Shown one piece after another: positions 43,815 to 54,902 of a stretch of DNA of 64,000 nucleotides (position 1 is its first letter; every line of letters begins with the position of its first letter). The DNA comes from Terrimonas ginsenosidimutans (GTDB lineage Bacteria; Bacteroidota; Bacteroidia; Chitinophagales; Chitinophagaceae): contig NZ_JAKLTR010000008.1 of NCBI RefSeq assembly GCF_022012415.1, forward strand, positions 186,001 through 250,000. Reading direction: 5' to 3'. The notes under the pieces were generated by a model. That model did not search any database. It saw nothing but the letters and a program-made list of their open reading frames with translations, and was not told where the DNA came from. The position numbers and the translations under genes were made by a program.

Positions 43815-46800
43815 TTAAATGGTGATGCCATAGCGAACCTGTGTACCAATCCCTTCTTTGGTTTCAAGCGCATAGTGACCACCAACACTTGCCATCCGGC
43901 TTCGCATGTTGAGCAGGCCATTCTTTTTACCGTTCACTTGCTGGTCTGTTTTCCCTGCATCAAATCCGGAGCCATTGTCTTTTACCGAAAACACGATCGA
44001 CTCATCCTCAATTGTCAGGTAAAAATCGATCAGCGATGCGCCGGAATGTTTCAGGGCATTATTAAGCGCTTCCTTTGTGACCAGCATAAGTTGCTGGCGG
44101 ATCATATGGCCAAGCGAGAGATCGGGAAGTGAATCGGGAAAATGAAATCTGACCTCAACCGGCAGTGACTCCGTTGTTTCATAAATATATTCCTTGAGAT
44201 AAGCCGCCAGGTTACTTAGCGTATCATTGCGCGGATTCAGGGTCCAGATGATCTCTCCCATTTTATCTGCGAGTTTGCGGGATGTGTCACTGATCTCGTT
44301 AATGATCCTGTCATTCTTTCCAGGCATCTTATCATTCTTCCCAACTTCAGACAACAGGGCGATCTTACTCAACCCGGTACCCAGTTCATCATGCATATCC
44401 CTTGAAATACGCAGTCTTTCATTATTGACAGCCAGTTGTTGTTCGATGATCCGCATCTGTTTTTCCATTTTCCTTTTCAGGTAAAACCTTGAAAGGAAAA
44501 AGATCAGGGAAGCGGCAGTGAAAGCCGCAATGATCCTGAACCACCAGGTGAGCCAGAATGGAGGAGAGATAGTGATCGACAGCAAACTGAACGGCGCAGT
44601 CCACACCCCTTCGCTATTGGAAGAAATGATCTCGAAGCGATAGTTGCCATGCGGGAGGCGACTGTAGCGTGCATCCGGGTTACTGCCTGCCCTGACCCAG
44701 GTCTTATCATAACCCGTCAAGCGATAGAGATACTGATTAACGGAAGGATTGGTGTAATCAAGTGTTGCAAATTTTATCTGCAGGTTATTCTCTTTGTAAT
44801 TCAGCCGCACATTCTCAAGGAAATTCGCAGCAGAGTCAACATCCAGCGGTTTATCATTGATCAGCAGATCTGTGATATATGAGCGCGCAGTAAAGGAGCG
44901 TTTGACAAACTTCCGGTGATCGAACCAGTTAATACCCGTTACTCCGCCGAAGAAGATCAGGTTACTATCTTTGAAATAACCACCGGTATTGAATTCGTTT
45001 GATTGCAGACCGTGCTGCGTGGCATATTGCTCAATGGCCCGAACTTTTAAACTGCCGTCTTTTTCAAACAGGATCCTGTTGATCCCTTTATTGGTACTAA
45101 CCCAGAAGACATGGTCATCTTCCGGAATAATAGAGTAGATAAAATCGTTGCTTAACCCGCTCTCTTCATCGATCAGTATTTCCTTTGCTCCATCGTCTTT
45201 CCTGATGATAATGCCGAGGTTTGTTGCATACCACCAGGCATTCCGAAGCTTGTCCCGGTAAATGTATTTCACTGCCAGCCCCTGTAAGCCCTTCTCAATG
45301 ATCACCGGTTCATCTTCCTTTGTCAATCTGACTACTATAAACCCTTCGCCCTCTCCTTTTCCTATCACAAGATCACCCTTGTGCCTGACAAAAATAGTTT
45401 GCACATCTCCTTCGAGCTGGTCATTTACCAGGCCAAGATCTGTTAGCTTCAGCTGGTTGTTTTTCTCTTCAACGAGGTAAGTACTTTGCACGGTACCAAC
45501 GATGTATCGCCCCTGCCCGATCTGCGCAAAGCACTGAGGAATATTATGTCTTTTCCCTTTTCGGATATAAGGAATATGTGCGCTGATGATGAATATACCT
45601 TTACCAGGATCTGCCACACCGATCTCCTCTCCGGAATTCATCCAGACCCTGCCACGGTCATCTTTCCTGATAAAAAATACGCCGCCGAATCCCGCATCTG
45701 TCCTGTGTGCCGGATCAAAGGTGACACGGTGAGCCATTGTTTCGCGGTCAATGATGAACAGGCCTTTCCCATACGTTCCCACATAGATCTTCCCTTCATC
45801 ATGATAAATGCTTTTGACCATCATGAATGAGCTTTCGCTTTTTGTTCTGATCACATCCGGAAAGCCTTCGAATAAGCGTTCTCTCAGGCTAAGACGACTG
45901 ATACCTCCGCCTTCTGTCCCCAACCACATGTTGTCTGTGTGATCGATGATAGCCGTGTAAATCAGATTGGAAGAAAGACTGAAGGGATCATTCTCAATAT
46001 TTCTATAATGATGAAATGTAGCTTTTATACTATCCACGCGCACGATCCCATTCCCGGGAACGGTTGCGATGATATCACCATTGGGTGCTTTCAGAAAAGG
46101 GCTTAGATCTTTATTCCGTAAAGTTTCAGGAACAAGATAACTCGTTGCAAGTTTTCCTGAAGGGAGAAGGTATTCATTCACTTTATTTCCTGTAGTGATC
46201 AATACACTCGATTTGCTGACGGCTGCAGCATAAAGCGAGTCCGGGCCTGTGGTAAGTACTTGCCGGGATACTTTTGTTTTGGGATCGAGCCGGAATATGC
46301 TGTTCCCTTTTCTAAACAGGAGAAAGCTTTCATTTTTAGTTGGCTGATAAAAACCGATCACATCCGGTTGATGGATTTGTTCAACTGATCTGTCAGCAAT
46401 ATTCACAACATCCACCCCGGCGGCATTCATCACGTACACATGGTTGCCCTCCATTCCTATGATCACATGTTCGAGATCTCCGCCAATAGGTCTGATAATG
46501 GTGAATGTTTCTGTAGCCACATTCATTTTCACCAGTTTGCCATCCACGATCATCCACAGGTCGCCGGCGGCATCCTCGTGTATCCTGCCATTGAGTATTT
46601 TTCCTGGAAAACGCCTGGATGATTTATCCCTGAAGCTCTGCCTGTACTTTTTGATCTGGATGCCGTCATACCGGTTCAGACCGTCGCCGGTCCCGATCCA
46701 GATAAAACCCTGCCGGTCCTGGAAGATCTCCCGGACGGAATTCTGGCTAAGTCCTTCATTGACGCCCAGCCGAAGGAAGCTGGCGCCCGGCTGACCATAT

Positions 46801-46853
46801 AAAGGTTGCCAGACCAGCAGGACTGTGATGAACAGTGCAGCTTTGGCGGTCAT
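43815..46853 (-). CDS. Two-component sensor kinase with beta-propeller sensor (HisKA_3 type)
   Basis: The 1012-residue product has a signal peptide (to about residue 21) and a two-component-regulator-propeller periplasmic region (about 25-680; repeats such as FQDRQGFIWIGTGDGLNRYD and DHTDNMWLGTEGGGISRL). A Y_Y_Y domain (about 690-755, YLYRLTGYDKTWVRAGSNP) and one transmembrane helix near residue 775 follow. A HisKA_3 dimerisation domain carries the phospho-His in SRDMHDELG (near residue 819), and the HATPase domain carries KDNGSGFDAG (near residue 960). Propeller sensors usually read polysaccharide fragments, but in this non-hybrid form the signal is open. It ends 62 bp before its response regulator gene. 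Confidence 0.93.
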   Translation of the reverse strand: MTAKAALFITVLLVWQPLYGQPGASFLRLGVNEGLSQNSVREIFQDRQGFIWIGTGDGLNRYDGIQIKKYRQSFRDKSSRRFPGKILNGRIHEDAAGDLWMIVDGKLVKMNVATETFTIIRPIGGDLEHVIIGMEGNHVYVMNAAGVDVVNIADRSVEQIHQPDVIGFYQPTKNESFLLFRKGNSIFRLDPKTKVSRQVLTTGPDSLYAAAVSKSSVLITTGNKVNEYLLPSGKLATSYLVPETLRNKDLSPFLKAPNGDIIATVPGNGIVRVDSIKATFHHYRNIENDPFSLSSNLIYTAIIDHTDNMWLGTEGGGISRLSLRERLFEGFPDVIRTKSESSFMMVKSIYHDEGKIYVGTYGKGLFIIDRETMAHRVTFDPAHRTDAGFGGVFFIRKDDRGRVWMNSGEEIGVADPGKGIFIISAHIPYIRKGKRHNIPQCFAQIGQGRYIVGTVQSTYLVEEKNNQLKLTDLGLVNDQLEGDVQTIFVRHKGDLVIGKGEGEGFIVVRLTKEDEPVIIEKGLQGLAVKYIYRDKLRNAWWYATNLGIIIRKDDGAKEILIDEESGLSNDFIYSIIPEDDHVFWVSTNKGINRILFEKDGSLKVRAIEQYATQHGLQSNEFNTGGYFKDSNLIFFGGVTGINWFDHRKFVKRSFTARSYITDLLINDKPLDVDSAANFLENVRLNYKENNLQIKFATLDYTNPSVNQYLYRLTGYDKTWVRAGSNPDARYSRLPHGNYRFEIISSNSEGVWTAPFSLLSITISPPFWLTWWFRIIAAFTAASLIFFLSRFYLKRKMEKQMRIIEQQLAVNNERLRISRDMHDELGTGLSKIALLSEVGKNDKMPGKNDRIINEISDTSRKLADKMGEIIWTLNPRNDTLSNLAAYLKEYIYETTESLPVEVRFHFPDSLPDLSLGHMIRQQLMLVTKEALNNALKHSGASLIDFYLTIEDESIVFSVKDNGSGFDAGKTDQQVNGKKNGLLNMRSRMASVGGHYALETKEGIGTQVRYGITI

Positions 46854-46975
46854 TGGTGGTGGTGTGGTGTATTGTGGTAGGCTAAGCTAAAGATAATCCG
46901 GTGATGTTTTGAATTTTAAATGAAATAACCTTTATGCAGATACCTGGGTGAGCTGACAAATTATTCAAATTGGCT

Positions 46976-47074
46976 GGCTTAAGAGTAACGATATGTGCGC
47001 AAAGGTTCCAGGAGTGCAATATGTATTCTGGCCAGGGGCCCTCCCCGCTGCGTTGATTAATTTACTCTCACGCC
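46976..47074. repeat. Intergenic GCAAAG-type hairpin element, copy 5 (degenerate)
   Basis: The ends GGC...AGAGTAA (46976-46988) pair with TTACTCT...GCC (47062-47074), and the inner part retains TGCGCAAAGG and CTGCGTTG. Pairing has decayed in the middle. Confidence 0.55.
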
Positions 47075-47080
47075 TGCCAC

Positions 47081-47120
47081 AAACAAAAAAGCAGCTGATC
47101 TCTCAGCTGCTTTTTTGTTT
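47081..47120. terminator. Bidirectional terminator after katG
   Basis: A perfect 18-bp stem (47081-47098 with 47103-47120) with a 4-base loop has an A-run on one side and a T-run on the other. It ends the minus-strand katG transcript and can also act on the plus strand. Confidence 0.9.
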
Positions 47121-47133
47121 ATAGATCAATGGA

Positions 47134-49464
<2,331 letters not shown>

Positions 49465-49545
49465 TTAGAGATATAGTTGATATTGATTGATTCTATATAG
49501 TGATAAACAAAAACTATCGCTAAGTTAGAGCTTTTCGGATGACGC

Positions 49546-49663
49546 GCGTAAGAGGAACGCGGCGAACGCAACGGTACGCAACGGACGCAACGAACAGCCA
49601 TAAGAAACTTTGTATTCGCCGCGCCCGCCGCGTACCGTTGCGTTCACCGCGTTCCCTCTACGC
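49546..49663. repeat. Intergenic GCAAAG-type hairpin element, copy 6 (AACGC variant)
   Basis: Bases 49555-49579 pair with 49630-49654 with one mismatch, and GCGTA 49546-49550 pairs with TACGC 49659-49663. The repeated word here is GAACGCAACGG rather than CGCAAAG, so this is a sequence variant that keeps the same fold and ends. Confidence 0.8.
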
Positions 49664-49686
49664 CAATCTGACCAAGGAAGAATTCA

Positions 49687-52128
49687 TTATTTTTTGATCA
49701 TGCCATCGAGGAGCTTCATATAATACCCTCCCACTACACTTCTTGCCTGGAACCCGACCTGCTTTCCATCCGTCGTTTCGTGCCAATCGCACAAAGGCAC
49801 GCGGGTTGGAGTTTCCGTTACATACTTATAGACCGGATCAACGAGTGCATCGAAATCTGCTTTATTATCCGTTAATGCAGCAGTCCACAGGATCCAGTCA
49901 CTTTTCGTATAGGTTCGGCGGCTGTCAAGCGGCAGGCCATATTGGTTTTGCTTTTTGAGGTAATAGCGGATCTCTTTCTGGTAAACTTCTTTAGGGAAAA
50001 GATTCAATCCAAGTACTTTATCCCAAACGAGATTATATTTCTGGCTCCAGGTATTGTTCTTATCAAAAGTAAGTGCGTAGTGATCGCCTTCATCCGCCAT
50101 TTCCATCCAGCGTCTCGCCATGTTATTAGCTGTATCGCGATAAGCGGCGGCGATCTTCTTTTCGCCCAGCATTTCTGCGAGCAGGCTGTAACAGCGGATG
50201 CCAACGATTGCTTTTGCCGAGAGGTTGACGTTCCGCGCCAGATGGCCCGCAAAATCATCTGTACAAAGTTGATTGGCCGGATCAAACCCATCTTTTACCA
50301 GGAAATCAACCCATGTTGTGAGTGTTTTCCAGTGTTTTTTTGCATACGACGCATTGCCTTCCACCTTCGCGATGGCAGCGGTCAGAATGATCATATTACC
50401 TGACTCTTCAACAGGCATGTCCTCGCCGTAGGTCTGACCATTTGCGATCGGATATGTGCCAAGATCATGCGCCGCAAAAGGCTTTGCCCATTTACCGCTT
50501 TCGCTGTAATAGAAGATCCCGTTCATCATTCCCTTCAACAGATCCGGATTGTAGGCCAGGTAAAGTGGCGCTGAAGGATAAGTGATATCAACCGTATTGA
50601 TCGAACCGTTACTAAAATTTTCCTTTGACATGAATAGCAGATCACCCTGAGGACTTCTCACCAGTTTATGTGCCGAGATGCTTTGACGGTAAGCAAGCAC
50701 ACAAAGATCGGCATAGGTTTTCCCACCGGCTTTTTCGAGATCACTGTATAATTTCTTATCGAATGCTTCGCATTGTGCCACAACGGACGCATAACTTTTG
50801 TAAGCTGCATCCAGTTCTTTCTCGATGGTCGACTTGTACTCCGTCTTCCACCAGGGAGAAAGGTTCTGAGTGAAATACTGGATCGGACTGATATCATCAT
50901 ATCCTAAAACGAACAGGTGTTTCTTACCTGCTGCATTAACGCGTCCGAGCTCAACGGTTGAATTAAGGAACAGGTTCACACCTTTTTGTTCTGCTTTGCC
51001 AACATTCAGTCCGCGAACAAAAGTCGGCACTATTGAATCCTTATCAGAAACATATTGAACAGCTCCTGCAGTTCCCACGAACATATATCCCCAATCGATC
51101 CGTACGTTATCTCCCTTCTTTCCCAATACCGATTGCTGAACAGTGCCGGCCTTCAGGACTTCCATATCTCCAAGCTGATAAGCGGACACACGTACTTCCT
51201 GGCGTGCAGAATTGGTAGCGATATTACCGGCTGCGCCGAAATAAAGTTCAACATTATGATTTTTATTATCATTCGATTTTACATCATACGTGATATAGGT
51301 AACCGGGCGGGCGAGAAGGCGCAGGTCGCTCAACAATAACGGAGAGGTGAAAGTGATCCGTGCATCGATGTCCCCACATTTAAAATCGTAGATCGTTTGT
51401 GTAGCATTGATCGTTACGTCTTTTTGCTGCGCCTCGATGGTTTCCATTCCGGCACGGGGAGGGATTGATTCCAGTATCCCCATATCGATATAAGCATCTC
51501 CACCGGTATTGGTCACATGCATGGCCAGCAGGTTTGCTCCTTTTTTCAGTTTCTTTTTCAGTGCGTCAGTGACCTCAATGTATTTGTTACGGCTTACAAC
51601 TCCATCTGATCTATAGATCTCCTCTCCGTTCAGATACAGCTCAGCACCATCATCATGTTTTACAGCAAGGAAAAGTTGCTTGTTGAGATCTTCTATCGTA
51701 AAAGATCGCCTCATCCAGATCTCACGCGTATCCCAGAGGGTTCCGGGGCCGCCTAATGGTTTTTCAAACGGTGCTTTCCCTGATTTCCATGCTTTATCAT
51801 CAAAGGTGGGTTTTGCCCATTCTTTACCGGGGTTCGAGGTTGTGTACTTTGCGGTGTACAGTTCTTCCTCGCCGGTTGGCAGGATTGTTTTATACGTTTT
51901 ACTTTCTTTTCCGATCACGCGGTAGATCTTACCGTCCACTTTAATCATACCCAGCAATGAATGATCTTCTCCTGTCCAGTGTTTGGTCGGAGATTCATTC
52001 AGTTTATCTGTGTTTGACCAGATACTGAAATAGGGGTCGTGAGTGACGAGGGGATACGCGGGTGCTTTTTGTTGCGCGTTGGCTGTTATAATTCCTGTGA
52101 GGGCTAACAGGACTACCAGTTTTTTCAT
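49687..52128 (-). CDS. Glutaminase-like secreted protein (DUF4964/DUF5127/DUF4965/DUF1793)
   Basis: The 813-residue product has a signal peptide (cleavage near NAQQ). The fungal GtaA-like glutaminase layout is seen: N-terminal DUF4964 (PLVTHDPYFSIWS), a beta domain, then a helical barrel with the DUF4965/DUF1793 block (FAAHDLGTYPIANGQTY, MPVEESGNMIILTAAIA, WNLVWDKVLGLNLFP-like). A galactose-binding-like module is inserted near residues 90-215 (HDDGAELYLNGEEIYRSDG). Bacterial members are common in Bacteroidota and are often encoded near glycosidases; some may act on glycans rather than glutamine. An AGGAAG site lies 7 bases before the ATG. Confidence 0.85.
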   Translation of the reverse strand: MKKLVVLLALTGIITANAQQKAPAYPLVTHDPYFSIWSNTDKLNESPTKHWTGEDHSLLGMIKVDGKIYRVIGKESKTYKTILPTGEEELYTAKYTTSNPGKEWAKPTFDDKAWKSGKAPFEKPLGGPGTLWDTREIWMRRSFTIEDLNKQLFLAVKHDDGAELYLNGEEIYRSDGVVSRNKYIEVTDALKKKLKKGANLLAMHVTNTGGDAYIDMGILESIPPRAGMETIEAQQKDVTINATQTIYDFKCGDIDARITFTSPLLLSDLRLLARPVTYITYDVKSNDNKNHNVELYFGAAGNIATNSARQEVRVSAYQLGDMEVLKAGTVQQSVLGKKGDNVRIDWGYMFVGTAGAVQYVSDKDSIVPTFVRGLNVGKAEQKGVNLFLNSTVELGRVNAAGKKHLFVLGYDDISPIQYFTQNLSPWWKTEYKSTIEKELDAAYKSYASVVAQCEAFDKKLYSDLEKAGGKTYADLCVLAYRQSISAHKLVRSPQGDLLFMSKENFSNGSINTVDITYPSAPLYLAYNPDLLKGMMNGIFYYSESGKWAKPFAAHDLGTYPIANGQTYGEDMPVEESGNMIILTAAIAKVEGNASYAKKHWKTLTTWVDFLVKDGFDPANQLCTDDFAGHLARNVNLSAKAIVGIRCYSLLAEMLGEKKIAAAYRDTANNMARRWMEMADEGDHYALTFDKNNTWSQKYNLVWDKVLGLNLFPKEVYQKEIRYYLKKQNQYGLPLDSRRTYTKSDWILWTAALTDNKADFDALVDPVYKYVTETPTRVPLCDWHETTDGKQVGFQARSVVGGYYMKLLDGMIKK

Positions 52129-52435
52129 ATGCTTCCTAGCGTCTTTTTATTGTAAAATGCTGCGGGGCAGCGAAGTGATTACTAATACAATATAAAGATT
52201 CTTTGGGTGGTGGGTAATTTTTTCTTACCCTTCCGGGTCTTTACAAATTTAACTGGCGTAGTAGTATCGCAAAGGACGCAAGGGGTTGCAAAGGACGCAA
52301 AGGAGTCGTAAAGGAGTAAAGGGCGCGCGAAGCACGAAGGGGTCGCAAAAGAACGCAGAGAGATCTTTGCGTTCTTTGCAACCCCCTTGCGTCCTTTGCG
52401 ATACTACCACGCCGGGAATCCAAATCCCTGTCTTA
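52129..52435. other. Intergenic region holding a hairpin element
   Basis: No gene seen. It contains the hairpin copy at 52257-52413; the rest is a short AT-rich stretch upstream of the DUF4965 gene. Confidence 0.5.
52257..52413. repeat. Intergenic GCAAAG-type hairpin element, copy 7 (expanded)
   Basis: The left arm from 52257 (GGCGTAGTAGTATCGCAAAG, then GACGCAAGGGGTTGCAAAG) pairs almost fully with the right arm ending at 52413. The interior has extra CGCAAAG-type words, making this the longest copy. It lies immediately after the GH127 stop codon. Confidence 0.85.
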
Positions 52436-54847
52436 TCATTTCACGATCCACTCGTGCAGCCCCGTAGAATGCTCTGCAGGCTGCTGTATCTCAATTTTCA
52501 GTCCATTTGTTTTTACGGGTTGAAACCGGATCGTATTGTATTTATCCTTTGAAATGCTGTCAGCAGTGATCACTGTCACCGGCACCCACTCCTCTCCTTT
52601 CCTGTAAAGTACCTTCCAGGATGCGGGAATGCGGCAACCGCCGAACGGCGCATCATCAAACCAGTATACACTTGTCTCAGAAACCGTTTCTGCAGATTCG
52701 AAGTCATACTGCACATATTCCAGCGTGTTCTTCTTTGGCCACCAGTGGAGATAAACGGCGCTGGCATCGCGGGAATCCTGCGGGTCGTACTGATCATTCA
52801 GTCCTTTCAGCATCCTTGGATTTTTGATGGACGCGGATACTTTACTCCTGGAAGCGATGGTTGGAGCCGGCATCGGGCGGGCAGCGGATTCTTCAAACGG
52901 GATCCATACCTGCATTTCGCCGGGCCCGCGGTTAGCCCAGGAATAGTAAGGGATTGCAGTAACGTCCTGCGTGGTTTTTAAAAGTTCAGCGGTGTTCAGC
53001 TGGCGTTTGGTGGAAGAACCTTTCATATTCAGCGTCATTACACCATTCAGCAATTGAGGTTTGTATACAGCTTCGATCGGCGCATTTTTATCTACAACAA
53101 CGTTCATTACAACGGCATCTTTATTGTCCGCACCTTCGAGGCAATATACGATCGGACCACGCTGCAGTGCGAACCGGCTCCTGTCTGCCTTTACCTGGTT
53201 GTTTGCACTCAGCTTTTGTATATCCATCGGTAATTCAAAGCTGATCTTATCGCCTTTCTTCCAGGTACGGTTGATCACGGCATAACCTTTTTGTTTTTCG
53301 TATTTAACGGGCTGACCGTTCAGCAAGATTGTCAAAGGGGCCGTGTTTGTATTTGCTTCGCTATAAAGATCACCAGGAACCGGCTGACCTGTAGCCCATC
53401 CCGGAATACGGATGTGCAGGCCAAATGTGAAATTCTTTTCTGTATTAACAGTGATCTCATTCTTTCCGTTCCATGGATAATCGGTCGTCTGCACTATATT
53501 CAGCTTTCCAGCTGGCAATTGGATGGATGATTCGCTTCCAACGAAAAGGTTTACATACAGGTCATTTTTATTCTGCGCGTATACATATCCGGGCATGGAA
53601 GGCAGGAACCTGGTCATGTTGGAAATGCAGCAGGCACAACCGAACCAGGCACTCCGCTGATGCTGTCCCATTGACGCAAGCGGATTTGGATAAAAGAACC
53701 GGTCACCGCTTAATGACACGCCGGAAAGCAACCCATTGTAAAGTGTGCGTTCCATTACATCGATATACTTCGCATCACCATGAAGAAGGAACATCCGGCT
53801 GTTCCAGTACACATTGGCGATCGCCGCGCAGGTTTCCGCATAGGCAGACATGTTTGGCAGATCATACGCCTGCCCGAAAGCCTCTCCATTGCCTGTCGCA
53901 CCGATCCCTCCGGTAATATACATCTTCTTATATACCACATCATTCCAGATATCATCAATAGCAGCAAGGTATTGTTTATCGCCATTCAGAGCAGCCACAT
54001 CCGCCATACCTGTATACATATACGTTGCACGTACGGCATGCCCTACCGCTTCATGCTGATCAACCACTTTCTTATGCGCCTGGCTGTATTCATGATTCAA
54101 ATGACCGGGCGTACCACGCAGATCCAGGAAGAATTTTGCAAGATCGAGGTATTCTTTTTTCCCGGTTACCCGATAAAGTTTGGTGAGACCGGTTTCAACG
54201 ATCTGGTGACCCGGAAACTTCTCTTCTTTACCCGGACCAAATGTTTTCACAAGCAGGTCTGCATTTTTCGTTGCGATATTCAGCAATGATTTTTTCCCGG
54301 TGGCCTGGTAATGGGCAACGGCCGCTTCAAAAAGATGCCCTGAATTATACAATTCATGGCTGAGATCTTCCTCTTTCTCCCAGCGTTTGGAACCTACCCA
54401 GTCATGTGGCTTTTCCATTTTCGCGGTGCGGAATGTGTAGAGATAACCGTCTGGTTCCTGCGCATCACCAATGATATTGATGAGTGTATCAAGATATCTT
54501 TCCAGTCCGGGATTTTTCTTTACCTGCAATCCATAACTCGCTCCTTCTATGATTTTATAAAGGTCTGTATCATCGAATGTGTATTCGGTGAGCTTCTCTG
54601 CTTTCTTTTTTCCTGCAGCCACGAGGAAGTTATCGATCCGTCCGGTTCGCTTGCACTGATCAAGCGTATACGGGATCGTCACTTCAGCATTCGTTCTGAT
54701 CTTGGGTGCCCAGAAATTATCGTTCACTTTTACCTGTGTAAACGCCACAGGCTGGATCGGATAATCACTCTTCAATTTCACCTGAGCTGTGGCTTCAGCC
54801 AGGCAGCCGAGTGAAAGCGGGAGAAGAAAAGCGTAGTGTATTCTCAT
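52436..54847 (-). CDS. Beta-L-arabinofuranosidase-like, glycoside hydrolase family 127
   Basis: The 803-residue product has a signal peptide (cleavage near TAQV). The GH127 core includes VKVNDNFWAPKI, DGYLYTF, YMYTGMADVAAL and GGIGATGNGEAFG. The zinc/thiolate site is complete: Glu338 and Cys340 (AYAETCAAI) with Cys406 and Cys407 (WFGCACCISN), one Cys being the nucleophile. The family releases beta-L-arabinofuranose from plant glycoproteins or arabinans. An extra C-terminal domain (about 660-800) looks like a carbohydrate-binding beta-sandwich. It is not linked to a SusCD pair here. Confidence 0.93.
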   Translation of the reverse strand: MRIHYAFLLPLSLGCLAEATAQVKLKSDYPIQPVAFTQVKVNDNFWAPKIRTNAEVTIPYTLDQCKRTGRIDNFLVAAGKKKAEKLTEYTFDDTDLYKIIEGASYGLQVKKNPGLERYLDTLINIIGDAQEPDGYLYTFRTAKMEKPHDWVGSKRWEKEEDLSHELYNSGHLFEAAVAHYQATGKKSLLNIATKNADLLVKTFGPGKEEKFPGHQIVETGLTKLYRVTGKKEYLDLAKFFLDLRGTPGHLNHEYSQAHKKVVDQHEAVGHAVRATYMYTGMADVAALNGDKQYLAAIDDIWNDVVYKKMYITGGIGATGNGEAFGQAYDLPNMSAYAETCAAIANVYWNSRMFLLHGDAKYIDVMERTLYNGLLSGVSLSGDRFFYPNPLASMGQHQRSAWFGCACCISNMTRFLPSMPGYVYAQNKNDLYVNLFVGSESSIQLPAGKLNIVQTTDYPWNGKNEITVNTEKNFTFGLHIRIPGWATGQPVPGDLYSEANTNTAPLTILLNGQPVKYEKQKGYAVINRTWKKGDKISFELPMDIQKLSANNQVKADRSRFALQRGPIVYCLEGADNKDAVVMNVVVDKNAPIEAVYKPQLLNGVMTLNMKGSSTKRQLNTAELLKTTQDVTAIPYYSWANRGPGEMQVWIPFEESAARPMPAPTIASRSKVSASIKNPRMLKGLNDQYDPQDSRDASAVYLHWWPKKNTLEYVQYDFESAETVSETSVYWFDDAPFGGCRIPASWKVLYRKGEEWVPVTVITADSISKDKYNTIRFQPVKTNGLKIEIQQPAEHSTGLHEWIVK

Positions 54848-54902
54848 TTTTGAAACAGTTTAATGATTAGTTGCAACTCGCAGTTTCCCTATACAACACC
54901 TG

